This document shows, piece after piece, positions 11,872-22,900 of a DNA stretch of 64,000 bases. The notes under the pieces were generated by a model. That model had not been told where the DNA came from. It was given only the letters and a program-made list of their open reading frames with translations, and ran no database searches. A program made the translations under genes and the position numbers. Every line of letters starts with the position of its first letter. The first letter of the stretch is position 1. This DNA comes from Gautieria morchelliformis (lineage: Eukaryota; Basidiomycota; Agaricomycetes; Gomphales; Gomphaceae): the NCBI GenBank assembly GCA_015179125.1, contig WHVA01000447.1, positions 30,547 to 94,546 of the forward strand, in the 5' to 3' direction.

Positions 11872-12526
11872 TTAAAAAACACACAGTGGAATGAGACTTA
11901 TCTGCACCTGGATCAGAAGCTGCTGCAACTCCGCTTCGTCCACATCGTCCGTGTTGTCTATAGGCACCAGAATGATGGCTCTGCTCCTTGCATCTAGTGC
12001 GATGTTCTGCCACAGCAAGTCAGTCACGGTCATCAATGAGATACCTGGTATCGGGAGCACACGCACATGGTCATAGGTGACAGGGAAATCGAGTTTCTAG
12101 ATGGAGGGGCTGATTCATCGATAAACATGTATATGGCACAGCACACGTCATGGGAGGGAACGTCTCCATGGTAGCACTACAATCGCTACTCACTGTATTC
12201 AATGCATTATTCCGGGTCGTCTCCACAGCATAGTTCCAGATGCACCAGGAAGGGGAGCACGAAGAGGGGTTGATGGAGGGCAAGTGGGGACAACCGCTTC
12301 CTCCTAAAAACTGCAATAGGTGACAGCGCTAGCAAAGAAAAGCAAGCAGTGCGCTTTGCAAAGTGTATGCAGAGGATGCACTATACTCCAAGAAAAGAGG
12401 TTTGACTTCCACCTTAGTCCGAAGGTGGAGTAAGACCTTCGTCGCATCTTTGCTTCCAATCCAAAGGAACTTTGCACCATCTCTAACAACAGAGCGCCAA
12501 GGAAGAGGTGAAGTAGGAGCGGACAT
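11872..12526 (-). CDS. Hypothetical protein, multi-exon, unrecognised
   Basis: The reverse-strand start at 12526 gives MSAPTSPLPWRSVVRDGAKF followed by LWIGSKDATKVLLHLRTK. Plausible downstream exons encode CIWNYAVETTRNNALNT and, after a GTGAGT...CTAG intron, KLDFPVTYDHVRVLPIPG then DLLWQNIALDARSRAIILVP. The last exon looks protein-like: hydrophobic/charged periodicity and an acidic TDDVDEAELQQLL helix. The reading frames join in phase if an intron of about 110 nt is placed after LRTK. No domain family is recognised. It could be a genuine small fungal gene or a decayed one. Only the general extent should be trusted. Confidence 0.35.
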
Positions 12527-12766
12527 AAAGGAGGTGGTTAGGTAAGCAAAACAGACACAGCAAATGTAATCATGGGAATGTAGGGGAAGAAACGATGGAT
12601 ATGGATAAGTAAAATGATGGACACGTCACCGACTGTTGATTGATGAGGCTCGTAGGCCTTGCACGCAGAGGGAAAACCTTGGTAAGCAAACCGTGCAACA
12701 CACATGCAAAGCAGAGGAAGAGCCAATGGCCAATGACAGGAATGCATACTAATGACTGTGTCAGTT

Positions 12767-13172
12767 GTCAGCCAATAACACTTTATGGACAACATCACAT
12801 GCCACCAAATCAGAGGAAAACATATGCAAAGCCCTGCTACACCCAATCACATGAATGCTTTGTAATGCTTGTCTGGCACAATAGCCAATGAAAGGAGAAT
12901 GATCCAATGTCTCACAATGTCACATGGGTGGAAAACATGGTAAAACACTTGCAAAGCAATGCAAAACTTGTCAGCCAATAACATTTGATGGACAACATCA
13001 CATGCCACCAAAACAGAGGAAACCATATGCAAACCCCTGCTAAACCCAATCACATGAATGCTTAGTAATGCTTGTCTGACATGATAGCCAATGAAAGGGC
13101 AACAATCCAATGTCTCACAATGTCACATGGGTGGAAAACACAGTAAAACACAGGCAAAACAATGCAAACAAA
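12767..13172. repeat. Tandem direct repeat, 2 copies, period 203 bp
   Basis: The block starting GTCAGCCAATAACA at 12,767 recurs at 12,970. It also contains GGACAACATCACATGCCACC, an ACCCAATCACATGAATGCTT block and CACAATGTCACATGGGTGG. The two copies differ at scattered sites. The repeat is CpG-poor and non-coding. Confidence 0.8.
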
Positions 13173-13535
13173 ATGGTGTCGTATGCTTAATAGAAGACTA
13201 AAATACGCTAGATTATGTAATATAATCGTAGCGGCGGTGGCTGCCGCCTTAGTCCCCAACTCTCTCCCTTCGGAAAGTGAAAATTCATTAGTAAGGAGGT
13301 TTCAGATGACCCTAACTTTCACACATGGCTGCTAAAGGAGAACAAAGAGAGAAGTTTGTGTTTTTCTTATCTCATCCTTCGTCCATCATATTGATGTCCT
13401 ACGGTAGTTGTATTCTACACGTCCTATTGAATGTCAATGCTTCCTTTTGTGCATACTGGTTTTATGGCTTTCAGAAGAATCCCAGCGCAATTTTGCAGTG
13501 CCTTCGGAGGGCAGTCCTTTCGACGCCTTCCCTGG

Positions 13536-14063
13536 CCTAGTGGATGTACGTCTTCGACGTCATTTCTTTTTCGTTCCCCAGTTCACCCGCTTCTTTCCGC
13601 ACCCAGGTCAAGCATGCCGTGTCCTTTTATGGCTGCCAATTTCAGGTATTTTTTATGCCTTTGCTGATGGACGTCGTACCTGACATTCGTTGTATGCGTG
13701 AGCACCTGTGCACTGATGGTACAGGGCATGGTTCTGAACCCGTTCCTTTTCTTTATAGTCTACCATGACAGGTTGCCTTTTTATTTCCTGTTTTTCTTAT
13801 GTGCAGGGGGTACGTCCTAAACCTTATTTCTTTTTCGTCCCTGGGTTCACCCTCTTCTTTCCTCACCCAGGTGGACCTCTCCATGTCATTTTATGGCTGT
13901 CGATTTCGGGTATTTTTTGTGCCTTTGCTGACGGACATCCTACCTGACATTGGTTGCACACGTGAGCATCTGTGTAGTGATGGTATGGGACATGGTTCTA
14001 AACCTGTTCCTTTTCTTTATAGTCTACCACGACGGGTTGCCTTTTGATTCCCTGGTTTTCTTA
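13536..14063 (+). repeat. Tandem direct repeat, 2 copies, period about 264 bp
   Basis: Both copies contain ATTTCTTTTTCGT (13,562 and 13,826), a CACCC(G/T)CTTCTTTCC block, TTTTATGGCTG, GGTATTTTTT, CCTTTGCTGA and TCCTTTTCTTTATAGTCTACCA. Both keep a similar open frame (FFFVP.FT.FFPHPG, then ISGIF.AFADG). That conservation could be a shared ancestral coding segment or chance. An AATAAAA site follows at about 14,091. Confidence 0.75.
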
Positions 14064-14156
14064 CATGGTCATTTGTCGACGTCCCATGTGACAATAAAAA
14101 CTTGCATCAAGAAAAAGTATACTAAGTAAATTTATCAGGGAAGTGAATGTCACAAT

Positions 14157-16252
14157 TCAAAGAGCTCTAAGTAATACACCTTTATATACAATATTTGTGG
14201 TTTGCACACCCTCCTCAAGCAAGACCTTAACTCTGTTCCAGTTGGTCCCTCTTGATACACCAACATACAACTGACCATGTCCAAACACCGGATATCTCAG
14301 GTCCAGTCCAACTGTACCCAAAGACTGCCCCTGAGACTTGTTGATAGTCATTGCATATGCCAAACACACTGGAATGGCCTCCTTTGCAGCACAAATGGCA
14401 ATTCTCCCTCTGATGGCTTAATGATGATCCTGGGGATGAAAGCAACATTTCCTGCACATGGACCTGAGTTGATCCTGACCTCCAACACTCTAATGCTCAT
14501 CCTCACCAACCGCAGCCTTGTCCCATTGCATAGTCCTTGCTTCTGATCTAAATTGTGCAACAGCCTCAGAGGCACTCCAGGCTTGACTTCCAAGCAAGCA
14601 GGAGGAAGACAACCCATCTCTATGGAATTCAGATACTTTGCAGGATACCGATCTGCATCATTGGATTTCATAATGGAATTTGCACAGTGTAAGACCTGAG
14701 CATCACCTGGAAACTCCCTAAACACCATAGAATTGATCTCATTGACCTCAGTGTTTCTGGCACAGAGGATGGCCTGCTCCAAAAAGTAATTGTCCTGGGC
14801 AGGGACTGGATTTCCAATGCCAGGGTATATTCCCTAAATCAGCTCTGCAACTCCAGGGCCGCAAACCATGTGTTGAGGAAGTGAGAAGGTATGATCCAGT
14901 GGGAGATCCTTTCCCTGGCCCACATTCTGCAGCCATTCTGCAAACCTGGCTCTGTCAGGGTCATTTCTCACCTGCATGTTCTCTGTCAGATGGAGGACCT
15001 TGATCTTTGGCCACAGATACAACTTCTGAAGGGTAGCTCCCATGATATCCTCCTTGGAGCGTTTAGGGACAATTGGGAGAGTCTGCTGAAATTCACCTCC
15101 AAAGGTGACTGTGATGCCACCAAAGGGTCAGTCAGGCTGGTCAAGGAAATCCTCAGTGTCCTGTCAATGGCCTCTATGGCATGGTGATGCTGCATTGCAG
15201 CCTCATCCCAGATGAGGAGACTGGAAAGTCTCAGCATTTCAGCCTTGTCAGAGTTCTTTGTGATGAAGGAGAGAGAGCGCTCATGCACACGAATGGGAAT
15301 TCCAAGCATGCTATGAGAGGTTGTACCCTTAGTGAGGATAAGTGCAGCCATTGCAGATGAGGCTACTGCAATCACAATGAGGCTCTCCACTCTACAGGAG
15401 TGGATTAGAGTGTTCCATGTGAATGATTTCCCAGTGCCACCTGAGCCAGTGACAAAAAACATTTGTCCATCAGAATTCCCCTGAGCATCTTTGGCCAGTG
15501 CTGACTGTAATATCTGATCATGTGCAGACCTTTGCCCCTCATTCCTTGGGAACCTCCTCATCAGCCTTCCTCCTCTCTTCAATGGCATTATACTCCCTCT
15601 TCTCAGCTATGAACCTGTTTCCAATGAGGTCCTCCCACTCGCCTGCCACCCAAGGCATATCTTCAAAGCTGCTCAAGGACATTCCACCCTGCTGGAGGAT
15701 TTTATCCAAGAGAATGAGGCTGAAATCATAAACCTGATCGTCCCGTGGATCCTGCATATGGTATCTGATTTGGAGCCGATGTCTGAGATCATCACATATG
15801 TACTCCTTGAAGCCATCCCATAGTCTGCTGGGATCTGATGGATTGCAATGGCCAAGGATGGTGGCAAAGAGACATCTGAGCTGAGCACCTGTTTTCATGC
15901 CACTGGCTTCCTGGAGACACAACCTCAACTCCTGATTGTCATCCAGAAGTCCCCTTGCACAACAGGCCTCCTTGTAAGTAGCATATTATATGCCATCCAC
16001 TGACCTAAGCTCCTCAAAGGATCTAGTCCCCTTGACCACTGTGAGGAGAGTGCACACAAAAAATCTCTCTCCTGATTTTGGGCTTGCAAAATGAAGGCAA
16101 CCGATGCTATATCCTGATTGGCATGGTGTACATACCTTTTCCGTTGATCTCCAGGTAAACTGCTCAGGAAACTCCACATAGAGCAGATCACATGCTTTAG
16201 GGTAGATATCATTGGCCTCAAAGTAAGACATGAGCAGTGTCTTTTTCGCCTC
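14157..16252 (-). pseudogene. Helitron Pif1-like helicase domain, frameshifted
   Basis: Walker A is seen in FFVTGSGGTGKSFTWNTL and Walker B in LLIWDEAAMQHHHAIEAID. The C-terminal motif [20 protein letters not shown] with [10 protein letters not shown] is typical of Helitron/Pif1 helicases. The upstream linker (YFEANDIYPKACDLLYVEFP, GERFFVCTLL) connects Rep to helicase in related elements. At least four frame changes split it. In a live element it would unwind DNA 5' to 3' behind the Rep nick. Confidence 0.85.
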
Positions 16253-16257
16253 AACCC

Positions 16258-16941
16258 TGAAAAGAATAAAAGTTTCTAATAATACTTGGTCAAATAGGTA
16301 TATAATTCAAACTTCAAGATGAAGTCTAATCGAGTAGGAGTCAATATGAGAGATAACAGTTCGCACAAATGATATGTGCAATAAAACAAGATACACACGA
16401 ATAATGTGTGTCGGTGCGATGCTTCGTATGTCGAATAAGTGAGTACAATTGACTGGACTTGTACTATACACACGATGTTCTTTTAACTAGTGTATAGAAT
16501 GAACTAAGACGGCTATGTGCGACCGGCGTATGAAGATGCAGATGTTAGGACGGGGTTTGGTGTACCGGTAGCTGCGGAATGTATATATGGGTTCTATCGA
16601 ATGGGAGGAATGGAGTATGATGTGGATATTAGAAGCGAGTGATGTGGAAGACAGAAGAGAGAAAAGAAAAGGAGATATGAGTGGCCGGCGGGCTAGCCGT
16701 CGTGCCACTCCATGCATCAGACTCGCTCAGGTTCGGGGATGTGTCCGCGGTTTGATACATCGACCGCCAATCCGTGGCCCTTCAGAATGATGCAATTTGT
16801 AGGTTTTGTGGGTACGAATGGGACCGAGGAGATGAGTATGTATCGGTGTGGATCAGGTGGCTAGTGTGGACGTGTATGTGAAGTGTGAGCTGGGGATATG
16901 GTATTTTGGATTAAATGGATGATACTCGTGATTTCATAACA
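16258..16941 (-). repeat. Solo LTR nested in the Helitron, TSD AACCC
   Basis: 684 bp, reading TGTTATGAAATC...CTTTTCA on the reverse strand. AACCC stands on both sides (16,253-16,257 and 16,942-16,946), so this is an insertion and not an intron, although its right edge mimics a TTTTCAG acceptor. It is homologous to the 687-bp LTR at 51,248-51,934, sharing for example the GTGGAGTGGCA and CCCATTCGATAGA blocks and a CATATATACA TATA-like site. Confidence 0.9.
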
Positions 16942-16946
16942 AACCC

Positions 16947-17842
16947 TTTCCAGGATGTTCCACATCCTGGTTGGGATCAAAGATGATTATGTGGTGGTCC
17001 TTTTCATGGACTGGCAGTGCCATGACTGCAGGCACCTGGGTGTGGATTTCCTCCTCCAGAAACCTCCAACAGGCCTCATGAGCACTGACATAGCAAGCAT
17101 CCAGGTACTGCTTAATTTCATCCTTGATGAGACCCAACTCCATTGTGGTCCAATCATGGCCCTTGTAGAGATACTTGTGGATATACTTGATACACCTCAC
17201 ATTGATGGTGCAGGGTTGATGTGACACCAGAGTTTGAGCAAGAGCAGAGCAGAGTATGGAACGACCTATCTGTTGTCCAGCATGTCACCCCTGACATTGT
17301 GCTGCCTTCCATCATTGTGACAATGATACCTTGGATATCCATCCTCATTCAGACTGGTTTCCTCACAGAATGGCTTTGGGAAGTTTTTCTTGCACTTGCC
17401 ATTTTCCATGCAGGGTGCGTTTCGATTCATTTCTCCACAGGGACCATGTGTCATCAGCTCACAGACCAACCGGTAGAGGACACGATGAGTCTCTGGATCA
17501 GGGAACTCTGCCGAAATCATATGGATGCCTGATCTTGGAATCTCTTTCAAACCAGATAAGAATATGCATGTGTGGGAGTCCCCTTTCCTGGAATTCAATG
17601 GTGTGGACGTGAGCGACGGTTTCCCCAAAAATATTTTCCTTGACAATCAAGTCAATGAGGTATTTATTTTTCAGCTGGAACACCTGCAACACCAAGTGAG
17701 GTCTGTCCTGAGGTGTTTGTCCAGGCAACAATGCCAACGCTGCTGCGGTGAGGGGTGAATCGTGGTGGACACACGTTGAATAAACAGATTCTTCGTCGTT
17801 GCCGAAACCGATATTTTCAGTATAGGAAGTTGCTGTGGTCAA
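16947..17842 (-). pseudogene. Helitron Rep (HUH nuclease) domain, frameshifted
   Basis: Recognisable segments are DRPHLVLQVFQLKNKYLIDL, an IEFQERGLPHMHILIWF stretch with the HxH metal-binding motif, and a cysteine-rich run (MTHGPCG, NAPCMENGKCKKNFPK). Next come INVRCIKYIHKYLYKGHD and DEIKQYLDACYVS, whose two tyrosines four residues apart fit the catalytic pair of Helitron Reps. The parts lie in different frames at about 17.27 and 17.5 kb. In an intact element this enzyme nicks and joins DNA during rolling-circle transposition. This copy cannot make a full protein. Confidence 0.85.
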
Positions 17843-17849
17843 TAATGTA

Positions 17850-18410
17850 ACTACAGTAATGACAAAGGCGCACCATTAGCGGCGACCGGACGCTTGAAGG
17901 GTCAGATTTGTTATCACGCGTACCAACACTCCACGATGTCCGTCGCGTTCGTGTCTGCCAACGTAACTTTGCACAGCGGTCGATGAACGGAACTCCACGG
18001 CCAAGTTGTGTTAGTGCACGTGCCTGCCCGTATCGCAGCTCGCTCTCCCCGCGGTCCCCCGTCTGTCATGTCCCATGTACCCCAGTCCATGTCATAGGGA
18101 GGTTCAAGGCTCTACCTTCCACGGCGGTTGTCGTCTATTTGCTGAACATGTTGCTCCGTTTCCGAGTCCTGGTCCTGGGGCGTAATTCTCCTGGCAGTTA
18201 TTCGTTTTATTTACATTGACTCGGACGCGGGCTGATACAAATGTTGGCATTTTTTTTTCTTTTTCTTTGCGGGGACAGCACAGATAAGATAAGATATCGT
18301 ACGGGGGTTCTTCTGGCGGGCGCGGACTTGTAAGAGCCTTCCGGGGAAGAACACGTGCGAGGGAAAGGAGCTCTGTGTCTGTGTCAGTCAGAAGGCGCAG
18401 ATTCAAAGTC
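17850..18410. other. Non-coding spacer between Helitron and gene scraps
   Basis: About 560 bp, richer in CpG than the Helitron to the left. It contains a T-rich run (about 18,249-18,264) and no convincing gene. It may include the Helitron 5' end. Confidence 0.35.
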
Positions 18411-18419
18411 CATGCACGC

Positions 18420-18580
18420 CGTTGCCGGGAACAGCACCTCACCCTTCGCGCGCGCGGCGTTTCACCGTACCCAAGCCGCACACCTCCGGACCGCCATCCT
18501 CGACCTCTTCTGGGACCCGGCGAAGCTTGGTTTTTACGCCTTCGGTCGGACCTCTAACGCGCGGGGGACGGTGTGTCGCA
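18420..18580 (+). pseudogene. Duplicated fragment of trehalase exon 9
   Basis: It encodes AGNSTSPFARAAFHRTQAAH then LRTAILDLFWDPAKLGFYAF and RTSNARGT. This is clearly the same segment as exon 9 of the intact trehalase at 21,961-22,112 (ARAAFHRAQAKHLRTAILDL and following). The similarity stops around the exon end, where the donor GTGTGT replaces GTGCGT. Neither neighbouring exons nor a promoter accompany it. Divergence is spread over all codon positions, so it is a non-functional scrap. The intact gene lies 3.4 kb to the right. Confidence 0.9.
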
Positions 18581-18951
18581 TACAAGGCTCAGTACCATCT
18601 AGAATGACAATGGGGCAAATGATAGAAGGATTATTGGGTAGAATATGTGCTGCGTGTGAAGGACCCCAACCGCAAGCGTATGGGGTATTCGAGCGGTGCT
18701 CATGCGTGTCGATTAGCGATGGCGACGCGCGTTGCTGCTCAGGAGACGTCGATCGAACACACAGGCGGACTCTGAGGCCTGGACAATTTTCGTTGTCACG
18801 TTGGCCAAACATGAATATACGTAGCTTATGATAATAATAAAACGTCTGGAACAGCTGCTCATAAGTTATTGCCTCCCTTGGTAGCTCGATGGTGAGCTTG
18901 AGCTAGAACTCTGCTCATAGATTAGACTCTGTAGCGGTGCAAATACTGCGT

Positions 18952-19020
18952 AAATGCAGCTATACATCTAGAATTGCTCTCATTTACCATTCACGGTATA
19001 TTTCGAAGATGCGTCTTTGT
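18952..19020. repeat. 69-bp exact copy of the region upstream of SEC11
   Basis: From AAATGCAGCTATACATCTAG to ATGCGTCTTTGT it is identical, in the same orientation, to 31,603-31,671, which lies 94-162 bp upstream of the SEC11 start. Identity stops abruptly on both sides. Confidence 0.95.
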
Positions 19021-19948
19021 GGCGGTTTTCCGGGCCCGTAAATGCAGTGTAAAACTCAGGTACCCTGCCTACGGTAAATATGGGCCTCGCGATCGATCGC
19101 CTGGACGGCTCGCCCGAGGATTACTGCAGAATTTTTCGCTGCACATCACTCACAGGGAGGGTACGTGCAGGCTTGGCAGCGTAGAACGCGCTCGAGGCCT
19201 GGGCCCTGCCCGAGAGCAGGGGAGGCAACGAGCCCTCGAGGCGACCCCATGGGGCCCCGTAAAAGATTTACGCAACGTTACCTGGATACTCTGCGCGTGA
19301 CGTTGTCGGTTGTGGACACATGGGTTGCGGTGGGTGCAGCAGAGGTCGCTGGGTGGGAAGCTGCATCTGGGCTGGAGACCGCATGCTAACAACGCTGCTC
19401 GCAAGCTGGCCGCCGGTTGAGAGGCTGCGGCGTGTTGGTCAGCTCGTGACACGGTGTCGGTGATTGATGCATACTGTAAGTAGTGAGTGTGACCCCGGCC
19501 TGGATGTGGCCGGTCGCGAGAGAATCGAAGAGTAATCGAGCGTGGAAGTTGCCTGCATGAGTGTGAGAAAACACGTTGGTTGCTGTGTGGATCAACTACA
19601 GCTATGCGCAGTTCGCGGCGCGCGAAGCGTCTCTGACTCTCGTAACGTCATTTCAGTGCCGCGTGATCGAAGGTCGGGTGTGTAAGTATGGCCTACGCGA
19701 CGTGACAGCTTCCCGGTCTGGCGGCGTCACGTGCGCCGCGTGACTCGGTGGTGTAAGTATGTGCCTCGTAACAGCATCCGGGTCGCACAGACAATATCGC
19801 CCAATCTGTCTTCTGCCGGCACCGTCGCTCGTCACCATACTTAGACATTTTTGCATCAGTCGCGTGCAGCACACGTGATCGAGCGATGACGCCCCACGAC
19901 ACCCGCTGTCAGGGGCCTCCGTGATCATGATCGCGTCCCGCGTGTTTT
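19021..19948. other. Upstream region of trehalase, no gene seen
   Basis: GC-rich, about 930 bp, with no recognisable ORF product. It presumably contains the trehalase promoter. No defined upstream activating site was recognised. Confidence 0.4.
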
Positions 19949-19956
19949 TATAAGTA
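19949..19956 (+). promoter_or_regulatory. TATA-like box of the trehalase gene
   Basis: TATAAGTA lies 47 bp before the ATG at 19,996, after a TTTTT run, in otherwise GC-rich DNA. Spacing suits a short 5' leader. Confidence 0.55.
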
Positions 19957-19995
19957 CCCCACGGTGGAGCGAGTGCAGTCCTCGTAGCTGCCGCC

Positions 19996-22900
19996 ATGTC
20001 CTGGGCCCCGCTCCTGCTCATCGCCAGCGCGTGTCTCGCGCCTCCTGGCGCAGCCCAGACCGTGTCCGACGCGTCCACGCCTGCACTCACCATCTCCACG
20101 TCCGTGCCCAGCCCCACCCTCCCCCTCAACGCGACCCTCCCGTCCCAGGCTGCCCTCCCGCCGCCCGAGCCATGGTGCCCGAGCGCCATATTCTGTGCCG
20201 GCGAGGTGCGTGCTGCGCCTCAGAATATCCGAGCCAGCCCCTAACGCAGCGTTGTGCCCACAGCTCCTCCAGACCCTCAACCTCGCCCAGCCGTACGTCG
20301 ACTCCAAGACCATCGTCGACAAGCCCACCAACGGCACCGCGAACCACACCCTCGCCGACTTCGCCGCCCTCGCCGCCCAGGGCGTCACCAACATCACCGA
20401 GGGGCAGATCGTCCAGTTCCTCGAGCAGGATTTCGTGCGTCCTTTCTTCTTTCTTCTCTAGCGTGCGCGTCCTCACGCCATGGCGCACGCGTGTATGTAG
20501 CAAGGCGAGGGCCTCGAGCTCGAGGCGCTCCAGCTCCCCAATTTCACCGCGTCCCCGGCCTTCTTGCAGAACGTCTCCGACCCGCTCCTCAGGGCGTGGA
20601 CCCAGACCGTGCACGGCTTCTGGGCCCAGCTTATCCGCGGCACGAACGCGTCCACGCTGTGCACCGCCGGCACCTGCGAGAGCACCCTCATCCCGCTCAA
20701 CCACTCCTTCGTCGTCCCGGGCGGCCGCTTCAGGGAGCAGTGTATGTGTTGCTTCTGCCTTGTGCCTTGCGGTTAAGTATGCTTGTTGATGTTTACCGTT
20801 CTGGGCTTCTCTTCTCTTTTCTTCGCGTGCAGACTACTGGGACAGCTTCTTCATAATCGAGGGCCTCATCAAGTCCGAGCTGTTCGACATCGTCAACTCG
20901 ACGCTGCAGAACTTCATGGACGAGCTCGAGCAGTTCGGCTTCATCCCCAACGGCGGCCGCATATACTACCTCAACCGGTCGCAGCCGCCCTTGTTCATAC
21001 ATGTGCGTCCGCGTTCGCGTTTTCTGGCAAGTGCGTGTGCGGAGACTGACCGCCCGCGCGCGCGCGCGTTGTAGATGTTGTTCAACTACGTCACGGCGTC
21101 GGGCGATACGGCTATTTTGCAGCGTGCCCTGCCGCTGGCTGAGGTGCGCACTCCAACCCCCTGCCGCACACCCCGCTCACGCCTGTTCCTACTCCTACTC
21201 ACTCCCCCAGACCGAACTGCAATGGTGGCTCACCCAGCGCACCGTCAACATCACGTCGCCCTACACGAACAAGACGCACGCCGTCGCGCACTACGCCGTC
21301 GACATAAACATGGCCCCGCGCCCCGAGGTGAATAATAAACATTTTCATCTTTGGTCGCATATTATGCACACTATCCCCCGCGTCCCGCTAATCTTAATCT
21401 TACTTACTCTTACCCATACCCCTCCGCCAGTCGTATCTCGCCGATTACCAGACCGTGCACGGCGCGGGCGCGGGGGACGTCACGCCCAACTTCACCGCGG
21501 CGGAGGCCGCCGCCATATACGCCGAGCTCGCGAGCGGCGCCGAGACAGGTGCGATTATTCATTATTCATTATTCATTATTATTACTTGCGGGGGCGGGGG
21601 CGGGGGCGGGGGCGGGGGTTGCGTGCGTGCGTGTGGGGTATGTAATCGTGGATGCTTATTTTTTGTGTTTGTGTTTGGCAGGCTGGGACTACTCGTCGCG
21701 CTGGGCGAAGGAGCCGTTCCTCGGGAACCTGACGTTCAACCTCCCCGCGCTGCGGACGCTCAACGTGCGCAACACGACGCCCGTGGACCTGAACAGCATG
21801 CTGTGTGCGTGGCATTCTTCGGTCTCGCTCTCGGTTTCATCCTCGTTTTATTCATTTTATTTTATTTTATTTTATTTTTATTTTATATTATATTGGGACT
21901 GTCTAGACAACGCGCGGATGCTCCTGGCGGACCTGTACGACCTCCCGGCGGAGGCGTGCGCCGGGAACAGCACCGCGGGGAACAGCACGGCGCGCGCGGC
22001 GTTCCACCGCGCGCAGGCCAAGCACCTCCGCACGGCGATTCTCGACCTCTTCTGGGACCCGGCGAAGCTCGCGTTTTACGACTTCAATAGGACGTCGAAC
22101 GCGCGGGGAACGGTGCGTTGCGTGTGCTGTTGATGTTTTCCCTTTTTCGTTTGGCTAAATCGGGCGTTGCTTTATTGCTTTGTTGCCTTTGTTGCGTTAT
22201 TGCGTTAATTGGCGCGCGACGTTAGTTGTGGTCGGCCGCGACGTTTTACCCGCTGTGGAGCGGGATTATCCCGCACGAGGTGAAGGCGGACTGGAAGAAT
22301 GCGTTTGGGGTGTTCGCGGGGCTGAATATGGTGCTGAACAAGTGCGTGGGTTTTTTTGGGGCCTTTTTTTGCGAGGCACTCGCGCGGAGAGGACTCGGAC
22401 AGCGTGTCTGACTATGTGTGTGTGGTGTCATAGGTATAACGGCACGCTCCCCGTGACATTCCTCAACACCGGTCTCCAATGGTCAGCCCCCCTCTCTCTC
22501 CATGCTCCGTGCCCTCCGCCACCTTACTAACCACCACCGCCTCCTCCCCCGCACACCCGCACACAGGGACTGGCCCAACACCTGGCCCCCGCACCAATAC
22601 ATCGCGCTCCAAGCGCTCCGCGCCCTCCCCGCGCACCTCACGCGCCACGCGCTCCCGCTCCCCGGCGCGAACCAGACGACGTTCGACCTCGTCCCCGCGG
22701 GGCAGCTCGATATCGCGAGCGCGGCGCTGCTCCCCGCGCAGACCGTCGACGGGGGCGGCGGCAACGTGACGTTTGCGGCGGGCGCGGACGTGAACCGCCT
22801 GAATGGGACGGTGGTGAATGGGGGGAATGCCACGACGACGGCGGCGGGGGGGAATGCGACGAGGGAGGGGTGGGCGAAGGCGCTGGAGAGGGAGTTGGGG

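Larger units (their letters stand above)
14157..17842 (-). mobile_element. Helitron, decayed, interrupted by a solo LTR
   Basis: Reverse-strand fragments in order encode a Helitron Rep (HUH) domain and a Pif1-family helicase, the hallmark of autonomous rolling-circle Helitrons. The Rep N-terminus is missing or diverged and the helicase is split over several frames. A solo LTR (16,258-16,941) sits between the two domains. The 5' TC end and 3' hairpin-CTRR end could not be located, so the true element is longer than the coordinates given. The Helitron is CpG-poor, indicating age. Confidence 0.85.

Noticed and set aside
16250-16950. A 690-nt intron in the Helitron Rep-helicase gene
   Set aside because: A perfect AACCC duplication and a homologous LTR at 51.2 kb show a solo LTR insertion.
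14100-18400. Exact Helitron termini (5' TC and 3' hairpin plus CTRR)
   Set aside because: No convincing hairpin-CTRR was found downstream of the helicase and no defined TC end upstream, so boundaries were not claimed.
19653-20704. Reverse-strand open frames across the trehalase start
   Set aside because: They are shadows of a GC-rich gene with strong third-position bias; they carry no motif.
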